DNA of 59,563 bases, taken from NCBI GenBank assembly GCA_003278545.1, contig QCEF01000007.1, positions 1-59,563 on the forward strand. Direction: 5' to 3'. Both the position numbers and the translations under genes were made by a program. This document shows positions 52,413 through 59,563 of this stretch, piece by piece; within the stretch, counting starts at the first letter, position 1, and each line of letters starts with the position of its first letter. Source of the stretch: Prochlorococcus sp. AG-355-N16 (GTDB lineage Bacteria > Cyanobacteriota > Cyanobacteriia > PCC-6307 > Cyanobiaceae). The notes beneath the pieces are model-generated. The model ran no database searches, had not been told where the DNA came from, and saw only the letters and a list, made by a program, of their open reading frames with translations.

Positions 52413-52464
52413 GAATAAAAAATTCAATTTAATACCAATTAAGAAATAATTTAAAAATTTAAAA

Positions 52465-53166
52465 ATGAAATTCTCAAAAACAATCGAAGTCAAAAATATA
52501 TTTAATAAGATTTCCCATAAATATGACTTCTTAAATAATCTATTAAGTTTTGGACTGCACAGAATATGGAAAAGGAAATTAGTTAATTTATTAAAACCTG
52601 TAAATGGTGAAGATTGGGCAGATTTATGCTGTGGAACTGGAGATTTAGCATTCTTAATTTCTAAGAGAGTTAGTCCAAGTGGTTCAATTACTGGGATTGA
52701 CAGTGCAAAGGATATTTTAAATATTGCAAAGAAAAAATCAGAGATAAAAAAAAATAAATTTATAAAGTGGGAAATTAAAGATGTTTTAGAAATTAATGAT
52801 TATTCAAAAAATTATGATGGGATTTGCATGTCATATGGACTAAGAAACTTGAATAATGTTGAAGAAGGAATAAAAAAAGTTTTTTATCTTTTGAATGATA
52901 AAGGAAGGGCAGGATTTCTGGATTTTAATCACTCAACAAAAAATTCTTTATCTAATGTTTTTCAGAAATTATATTTGAAATTCATTGTAGTAACAATTTC
53001 GCGCCTTTTTAATTTAAGTCCAGAGTACGAATATATTGAAAAAAGCATTAGAAATTTTCCAAAGAAAAATGAACTTATAAGAATTGCTATGAAAGTTGGA
53101 TTTAAAAAAGCTGAATATAGAACTATTTTGGGGGGGCAAATGGGAATACTAATTTTAGCCAAATAG
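52465..53166 (+). CDS. UbiE/MenG-type quinone methyltransferase
   Basis: A 233-aa SAM methyltransferase. The UbiE marks are YDFLNNLLSFGLHRIWKRKLV, DLCCGTGDLAFLIS, MSYGLRNLNNVEEGI and LGGQMGILI. In cyanobacteria this enzyme methylates the phylloquinone precursor, which is needed for photosystem I. Length and motifs are normal. It faces the DUF721 gene with 5 bases between. Confidence 0.92.
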   Translation: MKFSKTIEVKNIFNKISHKYDFLNNLLSFGLHRIWKRKLVNLLKPVNGEDWADLCCGTGDLAFLISKRVSPSGSITGIDSAKDILNIAKKKSEIKKNKFIKWEIKDVLEINDYSKNYDGICMSYGLRNLNNVEEGIKKVFYLLNDKGRAGFLDFNHSTKNSLSNVFQKLYLKFIVVTISRLFNLSPEYEYIEKSIRNFPKKNELIRIAMKVGFKKAEYRTILGGQMGILILAK

Positions 53167-53171
53167 AGCAT

Positions 53172-53657
53172 TTAGTTATTTATTTTTCTCCAACAAAAAG
53201 AACACTTTCCCCATCTTTTGATTTCGCCTTCAGGAGTTGGGGCATTACAGAGAGTACAAATGCACATATTATTTTGATGGATTCTGCTTGGATGCTTTGA
53301 CCAAACTATCTTTGCATTAGTAGCTTTAATATTTTTATTTTTAATTTCATAATTTTGTATTATTTTTATTTCATTCAAAGTTATCCCAATTTTCTCGATT
53401 CTCTCTTTTAATTTATGCTTGTTGTAGATTAAGGCTTGGCGCCACTGTGGATGATTTACTGCAATAGTAAGTATTTTTTTTTCAATATTTAATGGTTTGC
53501 ATTCTTGAAAAAGTTCCAAACCGATTAAGTTCTTCCAGTTTTCGTTGATTTTAGAAAGTTTATCTAAGTCACCCCATGATTTTTTGAAATTATCAAGACA
53601 ATTTTTTAATGGATCTGGATACCTTCTATTCACTATTGGCAAATACTTTTTGTCCAA
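53172..53657 (-). CDS. DUF721 (DciA-like) protein with C-terminal zinc ribbon
   Basis: A 161-aa protein. The N-terminal part (about residues 10-95) has the DUF721 pattern (NWKNLIGLELFQECKPLNIEKKILTIAVNHPQWRQAL split around residue 50-80). DciA-like proteins load the replicative helicase DnaB. The C-terminal 35 residues have CICTLCNAPTPEGEI and GKCSFCWRK, a four-to-five cysteine zinc ribbon not usual for DciA. I infer a DNA-related role. It is divergent from birA. Confidence 0.75.
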   Translation of the reverse strand: MDKKYLPIVNRRYPDPLKNCLDNFKKSWGDLDKLSKINENWKNLIGLELFQECKPLNIEKKILTIAVNHPQWRQALIYNKHKLKERIEKIGITLNEIKIIQNYEIKNKNIKATNAKIVWSKHPSRIHQNNMCICTLCNAPTPEGEIKRWGKCSFCWRKINN

Positions 53658-53732
53658 TTTGTAAAATTAACTTATTAAGACTAAAGTTAGTCTAATCTTC
53701 AAGAAGATGCTTGTTGTTTTAATAAAGAATTT

Positions 53733-54482
53733 GTGACAGTTATTGGATCTGCAGCTAAGACAGTTTTTTATTTAAAAAAGATTCAGGGTCAATATCCAAC
53801 TTGGAGACTTCTTTACAAAATAAAATGTAAAAGTACCGAAAATGAACTAACTAACTTACTTGGATATTCTGAAATAAAGAAAAACAAGCCAGTGGCAATA
53901 ATCGCAAGAGAACAGTTCTCTGGGGTTGGCCAAAACTCAAAAACTTGGGTTTCTCCAAAAGGAGGGATTTGGTTAAGTGCAGCTTACCCAATATTTTCAA
54001 AAGAATTTGCAAGTCAAATATTTAATTTGTCATTAGGGATTAAGATATGTGAAATGCTTAGACAAGAGAATATAAATGTTTGTTTGAAATGGCCAAATGA
54101 TATTTTTTTTGGTTCAAAAAAGTTGATTGGGTTTTTACCAAGAGTGATAACAAGAGGTAAGGAAATTATCTATGTAAGAATAGGACTTGGCATGAATTTT
54201 TTAAATTACACCCCATCAGAAGGTATTTCATTATCAAAAGTACTTCAAACTAAGAATATTAATCAACATTATTGGACAGCTAAAGTTCTTAAAGCTTTTC
54301 ATGATTCAGTTGAATGTAATAACAAAAAAGAATATGTCATTAAATCTGCAAATGAGTTTCTAACTAAAAGATTTTTACCTAGTGGTTATTGTCCTCATAA
54401 ATGGAAAATTAAAGATATTGATTCGAATGGGCATTTAAGAATTGAGAATGAAACTCAACTTAAGGTAATTAGAAGGTTTTGA
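53733..54482 (+). CDS. birA: Biotin-[acetyl-CoA-carboxylase] ligase
   Basis: A 249-aa class I biotin ligase without the N-terminal DNA-binding domain. It has the family KWPND motif (LKWPNDIFFGSKKLIG) and a late KRFLPSGYCPHKWKI. The biotin-binding loop GRGRRG of typical enzymes is here SGVGQNSKTW, with the arginines lost. The GTG start at 53733 is the most likely. It adds biotin to the AccB protein. It ends 2 bases from the convergent ABC ATPase. Confidence 0.88.
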   Translation: MTVIGSAAKTVFYLKKIQGQYPTWRLLYKIKCKSTENELTNLLGYSEIKKNKPVAIIAREQFSGVGQNSKTWVSPKGGIWLSAAYPIFSKEFASQIFNLSLGIKICEMLRQENINVCLKWPNDIFFGSKKLIGFLPRVITRGKEIIYVRIGLGMNFLNYTPSEGISLSKVLQTKNINQHYWTAKVLKAFHDSVECNNKKEYVIKSANEFLTKRFLPSGYCPHKWKIKDIDSNGHLRIENETQLKVIRRF

Positions 54483-54484
54483 AT

Positions 54485-55171
54485 TTAATTAACTTTTAAT
54501 TCAACTATTCTTCCATCCTTAAATTTGGCTATTTTTTTTGCCCGATTTGCAACTTCATCTTCGTGCGTAACTAAAACTATAGTTATTCCAGATTCATGCA
54601 GTTTGTCAAAAAGATCTAGTACATCTTCAGTGGTTTTTGAATCTAGTGCTCCGGTAGGTTCATCTGCTAACAAAATTGCAGGGTTATTGATAATAGCCCT
54701 CGCTATTGCAACTCGTTGTTGTTGACCTCCTGATAATTGGTTTGGACGATTATTCATTCTTTCTGAAAGGCCAACTTTTTTTAAGGCATTCTTACCTCTC
54801 TCTAATCTTTGCTCAGGCTCAATACCAGCATAAATCATTGGTAAAGTTACGTTTTCAAGTGCAGTTGCGTCTGAAAGAAGATGAAATTGTTGAAAAACGA
54901 AGCCTAATTTTTGGTTACGTATTTCTGCGAGCTCATCATCAGATAAATTCTCAACAGGAATACCATTTAATTTATAAATACCTTCAGATGGTCTATCTAG
55001 ACATCCAATAATATTCATAGCTGTACTTTTGCCTGAGCCACTTGCTCCCATTACAGCTAAATAATCACCTTTATAAATTTCTAAGTTTATGCTGTCTAAA
55101 GCTTTGACAGTTAGATCTTCTTTCCCATATGTTTTAGATATATTTTCTAAACTCGCGACTTTCTTTGACAT
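54485..55171 (-). CDS. LolD/MacB/DevA-type ABC ATPase
   Basis: A 228-aa ATPase. Walker A GASGSGKST (near residue 40), Q-loop FVFQQFHLL, signature LSGGQQQR, Walker B ILLADEPTGALD and switch THEDEV. The pattern of PTGALDSKTTEDVLDL and ENVTLPMIYAGI is that of the MacB/LolD/DevA group (transport of lipoproteins, glycolipids or small molecules). No permease gene lies beside it. It ends 2 bases from birA, on the other strand, and follows ndhB. Confidence 0.9.
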   Translation of the reverse strand: MSKKVASLENISKTYGKEDLTVKALDSINLEIYKGDYLAVMGASGSGKSTAMNIIGCLDRPSEGIYKLNGIPVENLSDDELAEIRNQKLGFVFQQFHLLSDATALENVTLPMIYAGIEPEQRLERGKNALKKVGLSERMNNRPNQLSGGQQQRVAIARAIINNPAILLADEPTGALDSKTTEDVLDLFDKLHESGITIVLVTHEDEVANRAKKIAKFKDGRIVELKVN

Positions 55172-55187
55172 TTATTGAAGAATTCTT

Positions 55188-56708
55188 CTAGGAAATATTG
55201 TTTGCTGTAGCAATAATATCTTGTAAGAAAGGAGTTTCTGAAACTGCTGTATTGGCTAATTTAAAAAGAGGATTAGATAGGATTCCTCCAAGAGCAGTTA
55301 CCGCCACGCAAGTATAAAGTGCAATTCTCAAGGGAGGTAATCCTACAATTCCCCAGTTAATTTCAGGATATGATTTCACTATTTCAGAAGCTTCCTGTGG
55401 TTCTTTAACTACCATCATTTTTATGACTGAAATGTAGTAATAAATAGATATAACTGAAGTTACTAATCCAACTATTACTAATAGATATTGATGATTTGCC
55501 CAACCTGCAAAGAACAAGTATATCTTTCCAAAAAATCCTAACATTGGAGGTAAACCTCCAAGAGAGAGGAGACAAAGGCTTAATCCTAATGTAATGAGAG
55601 GATCTTTTTGGTAAAGTCCTGAGTAATCAAGAATCCTGTCAGAACCAGTTCTTAGTGAGAAAAGTATTACACAAGAAAATGCACCCAAATTCATAAACAA
55701 ATATGCAGCCAAATATAAAACAGCAGCTGATAAACCATCTTGTGTTCCAGATACTATTCCAATCATTACAAATCCCGCCTGTCCAATAGAACTGTAAGCT
55801 AGCATCCTTTTCATTGAGGTTTGAGCTAGAGCTACTACATTTCCTAGAGCCATGCTCAATATGGCCAAAATGGTAAATAAAAGTTTCCATTCTTCGTCAA
55901 AAGAAGAGAAAGTTGTACTTAATATTCTTATTGCAAATGCAAAGCCCGCTGTTTTTGAACCAACAGATAAAAAAGCTACTACAGGTGTGGGTGAACCTTC
56001 ATATACATCAGGAGTCCATTGATGAAAGGGAACAGCTGCAATTTTAAATGCAACTGTTGATAGGACAAATACAAGAGCTAGAGAAGTAATGAAGGATGGC
56101 TTATTGATGATCTCTAAACCTATTGTCGCCAAGTTTGTTGAACCACTTAATCCATAAAGAAAAGAGGATCCATACAAATAGACTGCAGCAGCAGCTGATC
56201 CAACAAGGAGGTATTTTAAAGCCGCTTCTGAACTTCTTGGATCTCTCTTGAGGTAACCAGAAAGTAAGTAACTTGCTACAGATAAAGTTTCCAGAGATAT
56301 AAATACACTAATAAGGTCAGTAGATCCACACAAAAGCATTGCTCCAAGGGTGGCCGAAAGAACTATTGCTGCAAACTCGCCAATTGGGCTACCACTTTGT
56401 TCTGTATACCGCCAACTTATCAGTAAAGATACTAAGGTTGATAAAGAAATTATTGCTCTAAATGCGATTGCCAAATTATCTGAATTAAAGGACCCAAGGA
56501 ATGCGCTTTCTATCGGATTACTCCATTGCAATGCCAAACTAACAAGAGAGCTGCCAATTGATAAATAGCAAATTATTGGTGCCCATTTTGATGCAGTTTT
56601 TTCTCCAGCTAAATCTACAAGGAGTGTTCCAACAATACCTAATAAAATAAAAGCCTCTGGAATAATGGCTTGAGCATTTAAATTAATTGTAAAGATTTCG
56701 GTGGGCAC
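55188..56708 (-). CDS. ndhB: NAD(P)H-quinone oxidoreductase subunit 2 (NDH-1)
   Basis: A 506-aa membrane subunit of the photosynthetic NDH-1 complex with about 14 helices. Key family segments: [32 protein letters not shown] broken across residues 140-175, [28 protein letters not shown], and [14 protein letters not shown]. Charged Lys and Glu in the helices are as in antiporter-type subunits. It pumps protons in cyclic electron flow. Its start is about 175 bases from the divergent topA. Confidence 0.97.
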   Translation of the reverse strand: MPTEIFTINLNAQAIIPEAFILLGIVGTLLVDLAGEKTASKWAPIICYLSIGSSLVSLALQWSNPIESAFLGSFNSDNLAIAFRAIISLSTLVSLLISWRYTEQSGSPIGEFAAIVLSATLGAMLLCGSTDLISVFISLETLSVASYLLSGYLKRDPRSSEAALKYLLVGSAAAAVYLYGSSFLYGLSGSTNLATIGLEIINKPSFITSLALVFVLSTVAFKIAAVPFHQWTPDVYEGSPTPVVAFLSVGSKTAGFAFAIRILSTTFSSFDEEWKLLFTILAILSMALGNVVALAQTSMKRMLAYSSIGQAGFVMIGIVSGTQDGLSAAVLYLAAYLFMNLGAFSCVILFSLRTGSDRILDYSGLYQKDPLITLGLSLCLLSLGGLPPMLGFFGKIYLFFAGWANHQYLLVIVGLVTSVISIYYYISVIKMMVVKEPQEASEIVKSYPEINWGIVGLPPLRIALYTCVAVTALGGILSNPLFKLANTAVSETPFLQDIIATANNIS

Positions 56709-56883
56709 TTTATTAAATTGGATTAAATTAAATGTTTGATTGTAAGGGTCTAAGAGTTAATCTTAACTTGATTATAATTTGTGGGTATGATTTTTGAAAT
56801 TTTAAGAAGAAATTACTTGAAAAAGCTTCAAATAATCATAATATGCCCTAACTGAACAAAAACACCAATTTTTGAAATAAACC

Positions 56884-59490
56884 TTGGATCACACACTTGT
56901 TATTGTTGAAAGTCCCACCAAAGCAAAAACCATAAGAAAGTTTTTGCCCTCTAATTATGAAGTTCTCGCTTCAATGGGACACGTAAGAGATCTTCCAAAA
57001 GGAGCTGCTGAAATACCTGCTGCGGTTAAAAAGGAAAAATGGTCAAGGATAGGAGTTAATACAACAGAAGATTTTGAACCACTTTATATAGTTCCAAAAG
57101 ATAAGAAAAAGGTTGTTAAAGAGTTAAAAGATGCATTGAAAGGTGCGACTCAGCTATTATTGGCAACTGATGAAGATAGAGAGGGAGAGAGTATTAGCTG
57201 GCATCTCTTGCAAATTCTTAAGCCTAAAATACCAACTAAGAGAATGGTTTTTCATGAAATTACGAAAAAGGCTATTAATAAAGCTTTAGACCAAACAAGA
57301 GAAATTGATATGGAACTTGTTCAAGCTCAAGAAACAAGAAGAATCTTGGACAGGCTTTTTGGATATGAATTATCTCCTTTACTTTGGAAGAAGGTAGCTC
57401 CCCGATTATCTGCTGGTCGTGTTCAATCAGTTTCTGTAAGACTTCTTGTTAGGAGAGAGAGAGAAAGAAGATCCTTTAAAAAAGCAATTTACTGGGGGAT
57501 TAAAGCTTCTCTAGTAAAAGATAATGTTACTTTCGAAACTAAATTATTTAGTTTAAACGGTCAAAGAATTTCTAACGGTTCGGATTTCGATGAACAGACT
57601 GGCAAATTAAAACAAGGAAATAAATCATTAATAATTGGAGAAGAAAAAGTAAATGACTTATTGAAGATTTTTTCCTCTAAGGATTGGTTAGTCTCAAAAA
57701 TCGAAAAAAAACCATCTACTCGTAAGCCAGTTCCTCCATTTACAACTAGTACATTGCAACAAGAAGCAAACAGGAAGCTTCGTTTGTCTGCAAGAGAAAC
57801 AATGAGATGTGCTCAAGGGCTATATGAGAGAGGTTTTATAACATATATGAGGACTGATTCAGTGCATCTTTCCGAACAAGCCACAAGAGCTGCTAGAGAA
57901 TGTGTAAGTTCTATGTATGGAAAAGAATATTTGTCTCACTCACCAAGACAATTTAATTCAACTGCAAGAAATGCTCAAGAAGCACACGAAGCTATTAGGC
58001 CAGCAGGTGAGGTATTTAAAACACCTAAGGAAACTAATCTAACTGGTAGAGACTTATCTCTTTACGATTTAATTTGGAAAAGAACTGTAGCTAGTCAAAT
58101 GGCGGAAGCTAGGCTAACGATGATTAATGCTGAAATTAGGGTGGGGGATGGATTATTTAAATCGAGCGGGAAAAGTATTGATTTCGCAGGATTCTTCAGA
58201 GCTTATGTAGAGGGAAGTGATGACCCAAGTTCATCCCTTGAACAACAAGAAATTATTCTCCCAAACTTAACAACTGGAACATGTCTTGAAGTTACAAATA
58301 AGGAATCTACTTTTCATGAAACCAAACCTCCTGCAAGATATACAGAGGCTGCATTAGTTAAAGTACTTGAAAAAGAAGGGATTGGAAGACCTTCTACCTA
58401 TGCAAGCATTATTGGGACAATAGTGGATAGAGGTTATGCGAATATATCCTCCAATACTTTGGCTCCAACGTTTACAGCTTTTGCTGTTACGGCTCTATTA
58501 GAAGAACATTTTCCTGATTTGGTTGATACTACATTTACTGCAAAAATGGAATCTTCATTGGATGAAATATCTTCAGGCAATCTTGAGTGGCTACCCTACC
58601 TCGAAACTTTCTATAAAGGTAAAAATGGTTTGGAGGTAAAAGTTCAGAAAACTGAGGGTTATATTGATGGTAAAGCTTATAGACAAGTTGATTTCGATGA
58701 TCTTCCTTGCGTAGTCAGAATAGGCTCTAACGGACCTTGGCTAGAGGGTACAAAAATTGATGAATCTGGTAATGAAATTCAGGCCAAAGGTAATCTTCCA
58801 ATGGATATTACCCCTGGAGATTTAGACATAAAGCAAGTTGATCAAATTTTAAGTGGCCCATCAGATCTTGGAACTGATCCAAAAACTGGGGAAAAAGTAT
58901 TTTTAAGATTTGGCCCTTATGGACCTTATGTACAGTTGGGAAATAATGATCAAGATAAAGCTAAACCTAGAAGAGCTTCATTACCAAAAGAGTTTAAAAC
59001 TGATGATCTAACTCTAGATGAGGCTCTTGTTCTTTTAAGTTTACCTAGATTGTTAGGAGTTCATCCTGAAGGAGGAATTATTGAAGCTGATAGAGGAAGA
59101 TTTGGCCCTTATATCAAATGGATTAAAAATGAAAATGAATCTGAAAACAGATCCTTAAAGAAAGAGGATGATGTTTTTACAGTTGATATAAAACGAGCAT
59201 TAGAAATTCTTGCAATGCCAAAAATGGGTAGAGGTGGTCAAGAGGTACTTAAAGACTTTGGAAAACCGAAAGAATTTAAAGAAAAAATCCAAATATTAAA
59301 TGGAAGATATGGGGTTTATTTAAAATGTGGCAAAACTAATGTTTCGCTTGCAAAAGATACTGACTTAGAAAAATTTACAATGGATGATGCTGTATCTCTT
59401 TTAGAAGAAAAACTAAAAGATAAAAAAGGCTCTACTTTAAAAAAAACGAAGATAAGTAATAAAAAAAGCAATAGGAAAACGAAAAGTTAG
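56884..59490 (+). CDS. topA: DNA topoisomerase I
   Basis: An 868-aa type IA topoisomerase that relaxes negative supercoils. TOPRIM has VIVESPTKAKTI at the start and DEDREGE (97-103). Catalytic Tyr321 is in FITYMRTDSVHLS. The C-terminal part has repeated Toprim_C units (FGPYGPYVQLG, RGRFGPYIKW, NGRYGVYLKCG) in place of the zinc-ribbon modules of E. coli TopA, and ends in a Lys-rich tail. The TTG start at 56884 is used, as no earlier ATG is in frame. A lipoprotein gene begins 7 bases after the stop. Confidence 0.96.
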   Translation: MDHTLVIVESPTKAKTIRKFLPSNYEVLASMGHVRDLPKGAAEIPAAVKKEKWSRIGVNTTEDFEPLYIVPKDKKKVVKELKDALKGATQLLLATDEDREGESISWHLLQILKPKIPTKRMVFHEITKKAINKALDQTREIDMELVQAQETRRILDRLFGYELSPLLWKKVAPRLSAGRVQSVSVRLLVRRERERRSFKKAIYWGIKASLVKDNVTFETKLFSLNGQRISNGSDFDEQTGKLKQGNKSLIIGEEKVNDLLKIFSSKDWLVSKIEKKPSTRKPVPPFTTSTLQQEANRKLRLSARETMRCAQGLYERGFITYMRTDSVHLSEQATRAARECVSSMYGKEYLSHSPRQFNSTARNAQEAHEAIRPAGEVFKTPKETNLTGRDLSLYDLIWKRTVASQMAEARLTMINAEIRVGDGLFKSSGKSIDFAGFFRAYVEGSDDPSSSLEQQEIILPNLTTGTCLEVTNKESTFHETKPPARYTEAALVKVLEKEGIGRPSTYASIIGTIVDRGYANISSNTLAPTFTAFAVTALLEEHFPDLVDTTFTAKMESSLDEISSGNLEWLPYLETFYKGKNGLEVKVQKTEGYIDGKAYRQVDFDDLPCVVRIGSNGPWLEGTKIDESGNEIQAKGNLPMDITPGDLDIKQVDQILSGPSDLGTDPKTGEKVFLRFGPYGPYVQLGNNDQDKAKPRRASLPKEFKTDDLTLDEALVLLSLPRLLGVHPEGGIIEADRGRFGPYIKWIKNENESENRSLKKEDDVFTVDIKRALEILAMPKMGRGGQEVLKDFGKPKEFKEKIQILNGRYGVYLKCGKTNVSLAKDTDLEKFTMDDAVSLLEEKLKDKKGSTLKKTKISNKKSNRKTKS

Positions 59491-59497
59491 AAAAAAT

Positions 59498-59563
59498 ATG
59501 ATTTTTAAAAAAAAAGAATTTTTTTTATTAATTTTTTTAATTTTCTTACAATCATGTTCTGGA
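59498..59563 (+). CDS. Lipoprotein gene, 5' end only (truncated by window end)
   Basis: The first 22 codons, starting at ATG 59498, give a short basic N-terminus (MIFKKKE), a hydrophobic stretch and LQSCSG with a lipobox and cysteine at residue 20. It lies 7 bases after the topA stop, so it is likely in the same transcript. The rest of the gene is outside the window, so the protein cannot be named. Confidence 0.65.
   Translation, partial: MIFKKKEFFLLIFLIFLQSCSG

Overview
The window is AT-rich, densely packed and carries cyanobacterial core genes (chlG, ndhB, pipX, a DUF1823 gene, sepF, an acyl-ACP-synthetase-like gene, cobI, lrtA-type hpf). Gene content, very small intergenic gaps, low GC and many microproteins point to a streamlined marine picocyanobacterium, most likely high-light Prochlorococcus. 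This is inferred from content, not from a database match.

Region 1 (1-12.2 kb) is accessory or island-like. It opens with small hypothetical genes. One of them (436-606) sits behind a candidate glutamine-II (Downstream-peptide) riboswitch. Then come a Crp/Fnr-type regulator, a phosphonate/phosphite ABC transporter (phnD, phnC, two phnE) and an ACR3-type arsenite exporter. From 6.4 to 11.9 kb there is a patchwork of very small genes. On the minus strand these look like cassettes: several share a nearly identical 5' start (a signal peptide beginning MKRLL.PLL), and several are followed by the same 15-bp palindrome (GATYGACWGTCAATC) and a terminator hairpin. Two next-gene start codons lie right at the terminator U-tract. 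This part also holds a cupredoxin, a DUF411 protein, a MauE-like protein, a DUF3721 protein and a PepSY-TM-like protein, which together suggest copper handling. One gene is broken by an in-frame TGA and another is reduced to its signal peptide. The region ends at tRNA-Thr(GGU) and tRNA-Tyr(GUA).

Region 2 (12.3-38 kb) is core genome: aroQ, a MiaE-like gene, cobI, DUF1823, der, ecfT-like, pipX, pipY, sepF and proC in one direction; a glycosyltransferase, recO, a deoC-like gene and lrtA on the other strand; then lipB, an acyl-activating enzyme, a YlqD-like gene, pdhC and queA. These are followed by a sulfur amino-acid run (cysK and two cystathionine PLP enzymes), rpsD, yidD, a glutaredoxin-like gene, murE, an SDR, a cysteine-lyase-like enzyme and an ArsM-like methyltransferase.

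Region 3 (38-59.6 kb) starts with a DUF4278 (PirA-like) microprotein behind a second candidate glutamine-II riboswitch. It continues with nfu, mqo, lepA, a dipeptide-type permease, trmH, a TIGR03643-DUF2256-photolyase cluster, rsmB, a class A PBP, chlG, hisF, ubiE/menG, a DUF721 gene, birA, a LolD/DevA-like ATPase, ndhB and topA. It ends in the first 22 codons of a lipoprotein.

Themes that link genes: nitrogen sensing (two putative glutamine riboswitches, PipX, PipY, a PirA-like protein); phosphorus/arsenic (Phn transporter, ACR3, ArsM-like); and a modular island built from repeated gene ends. The photolyase-like protein appears to have lost its Fe-S ligands, and the DeoC-like protein its Schiff-base lysine.
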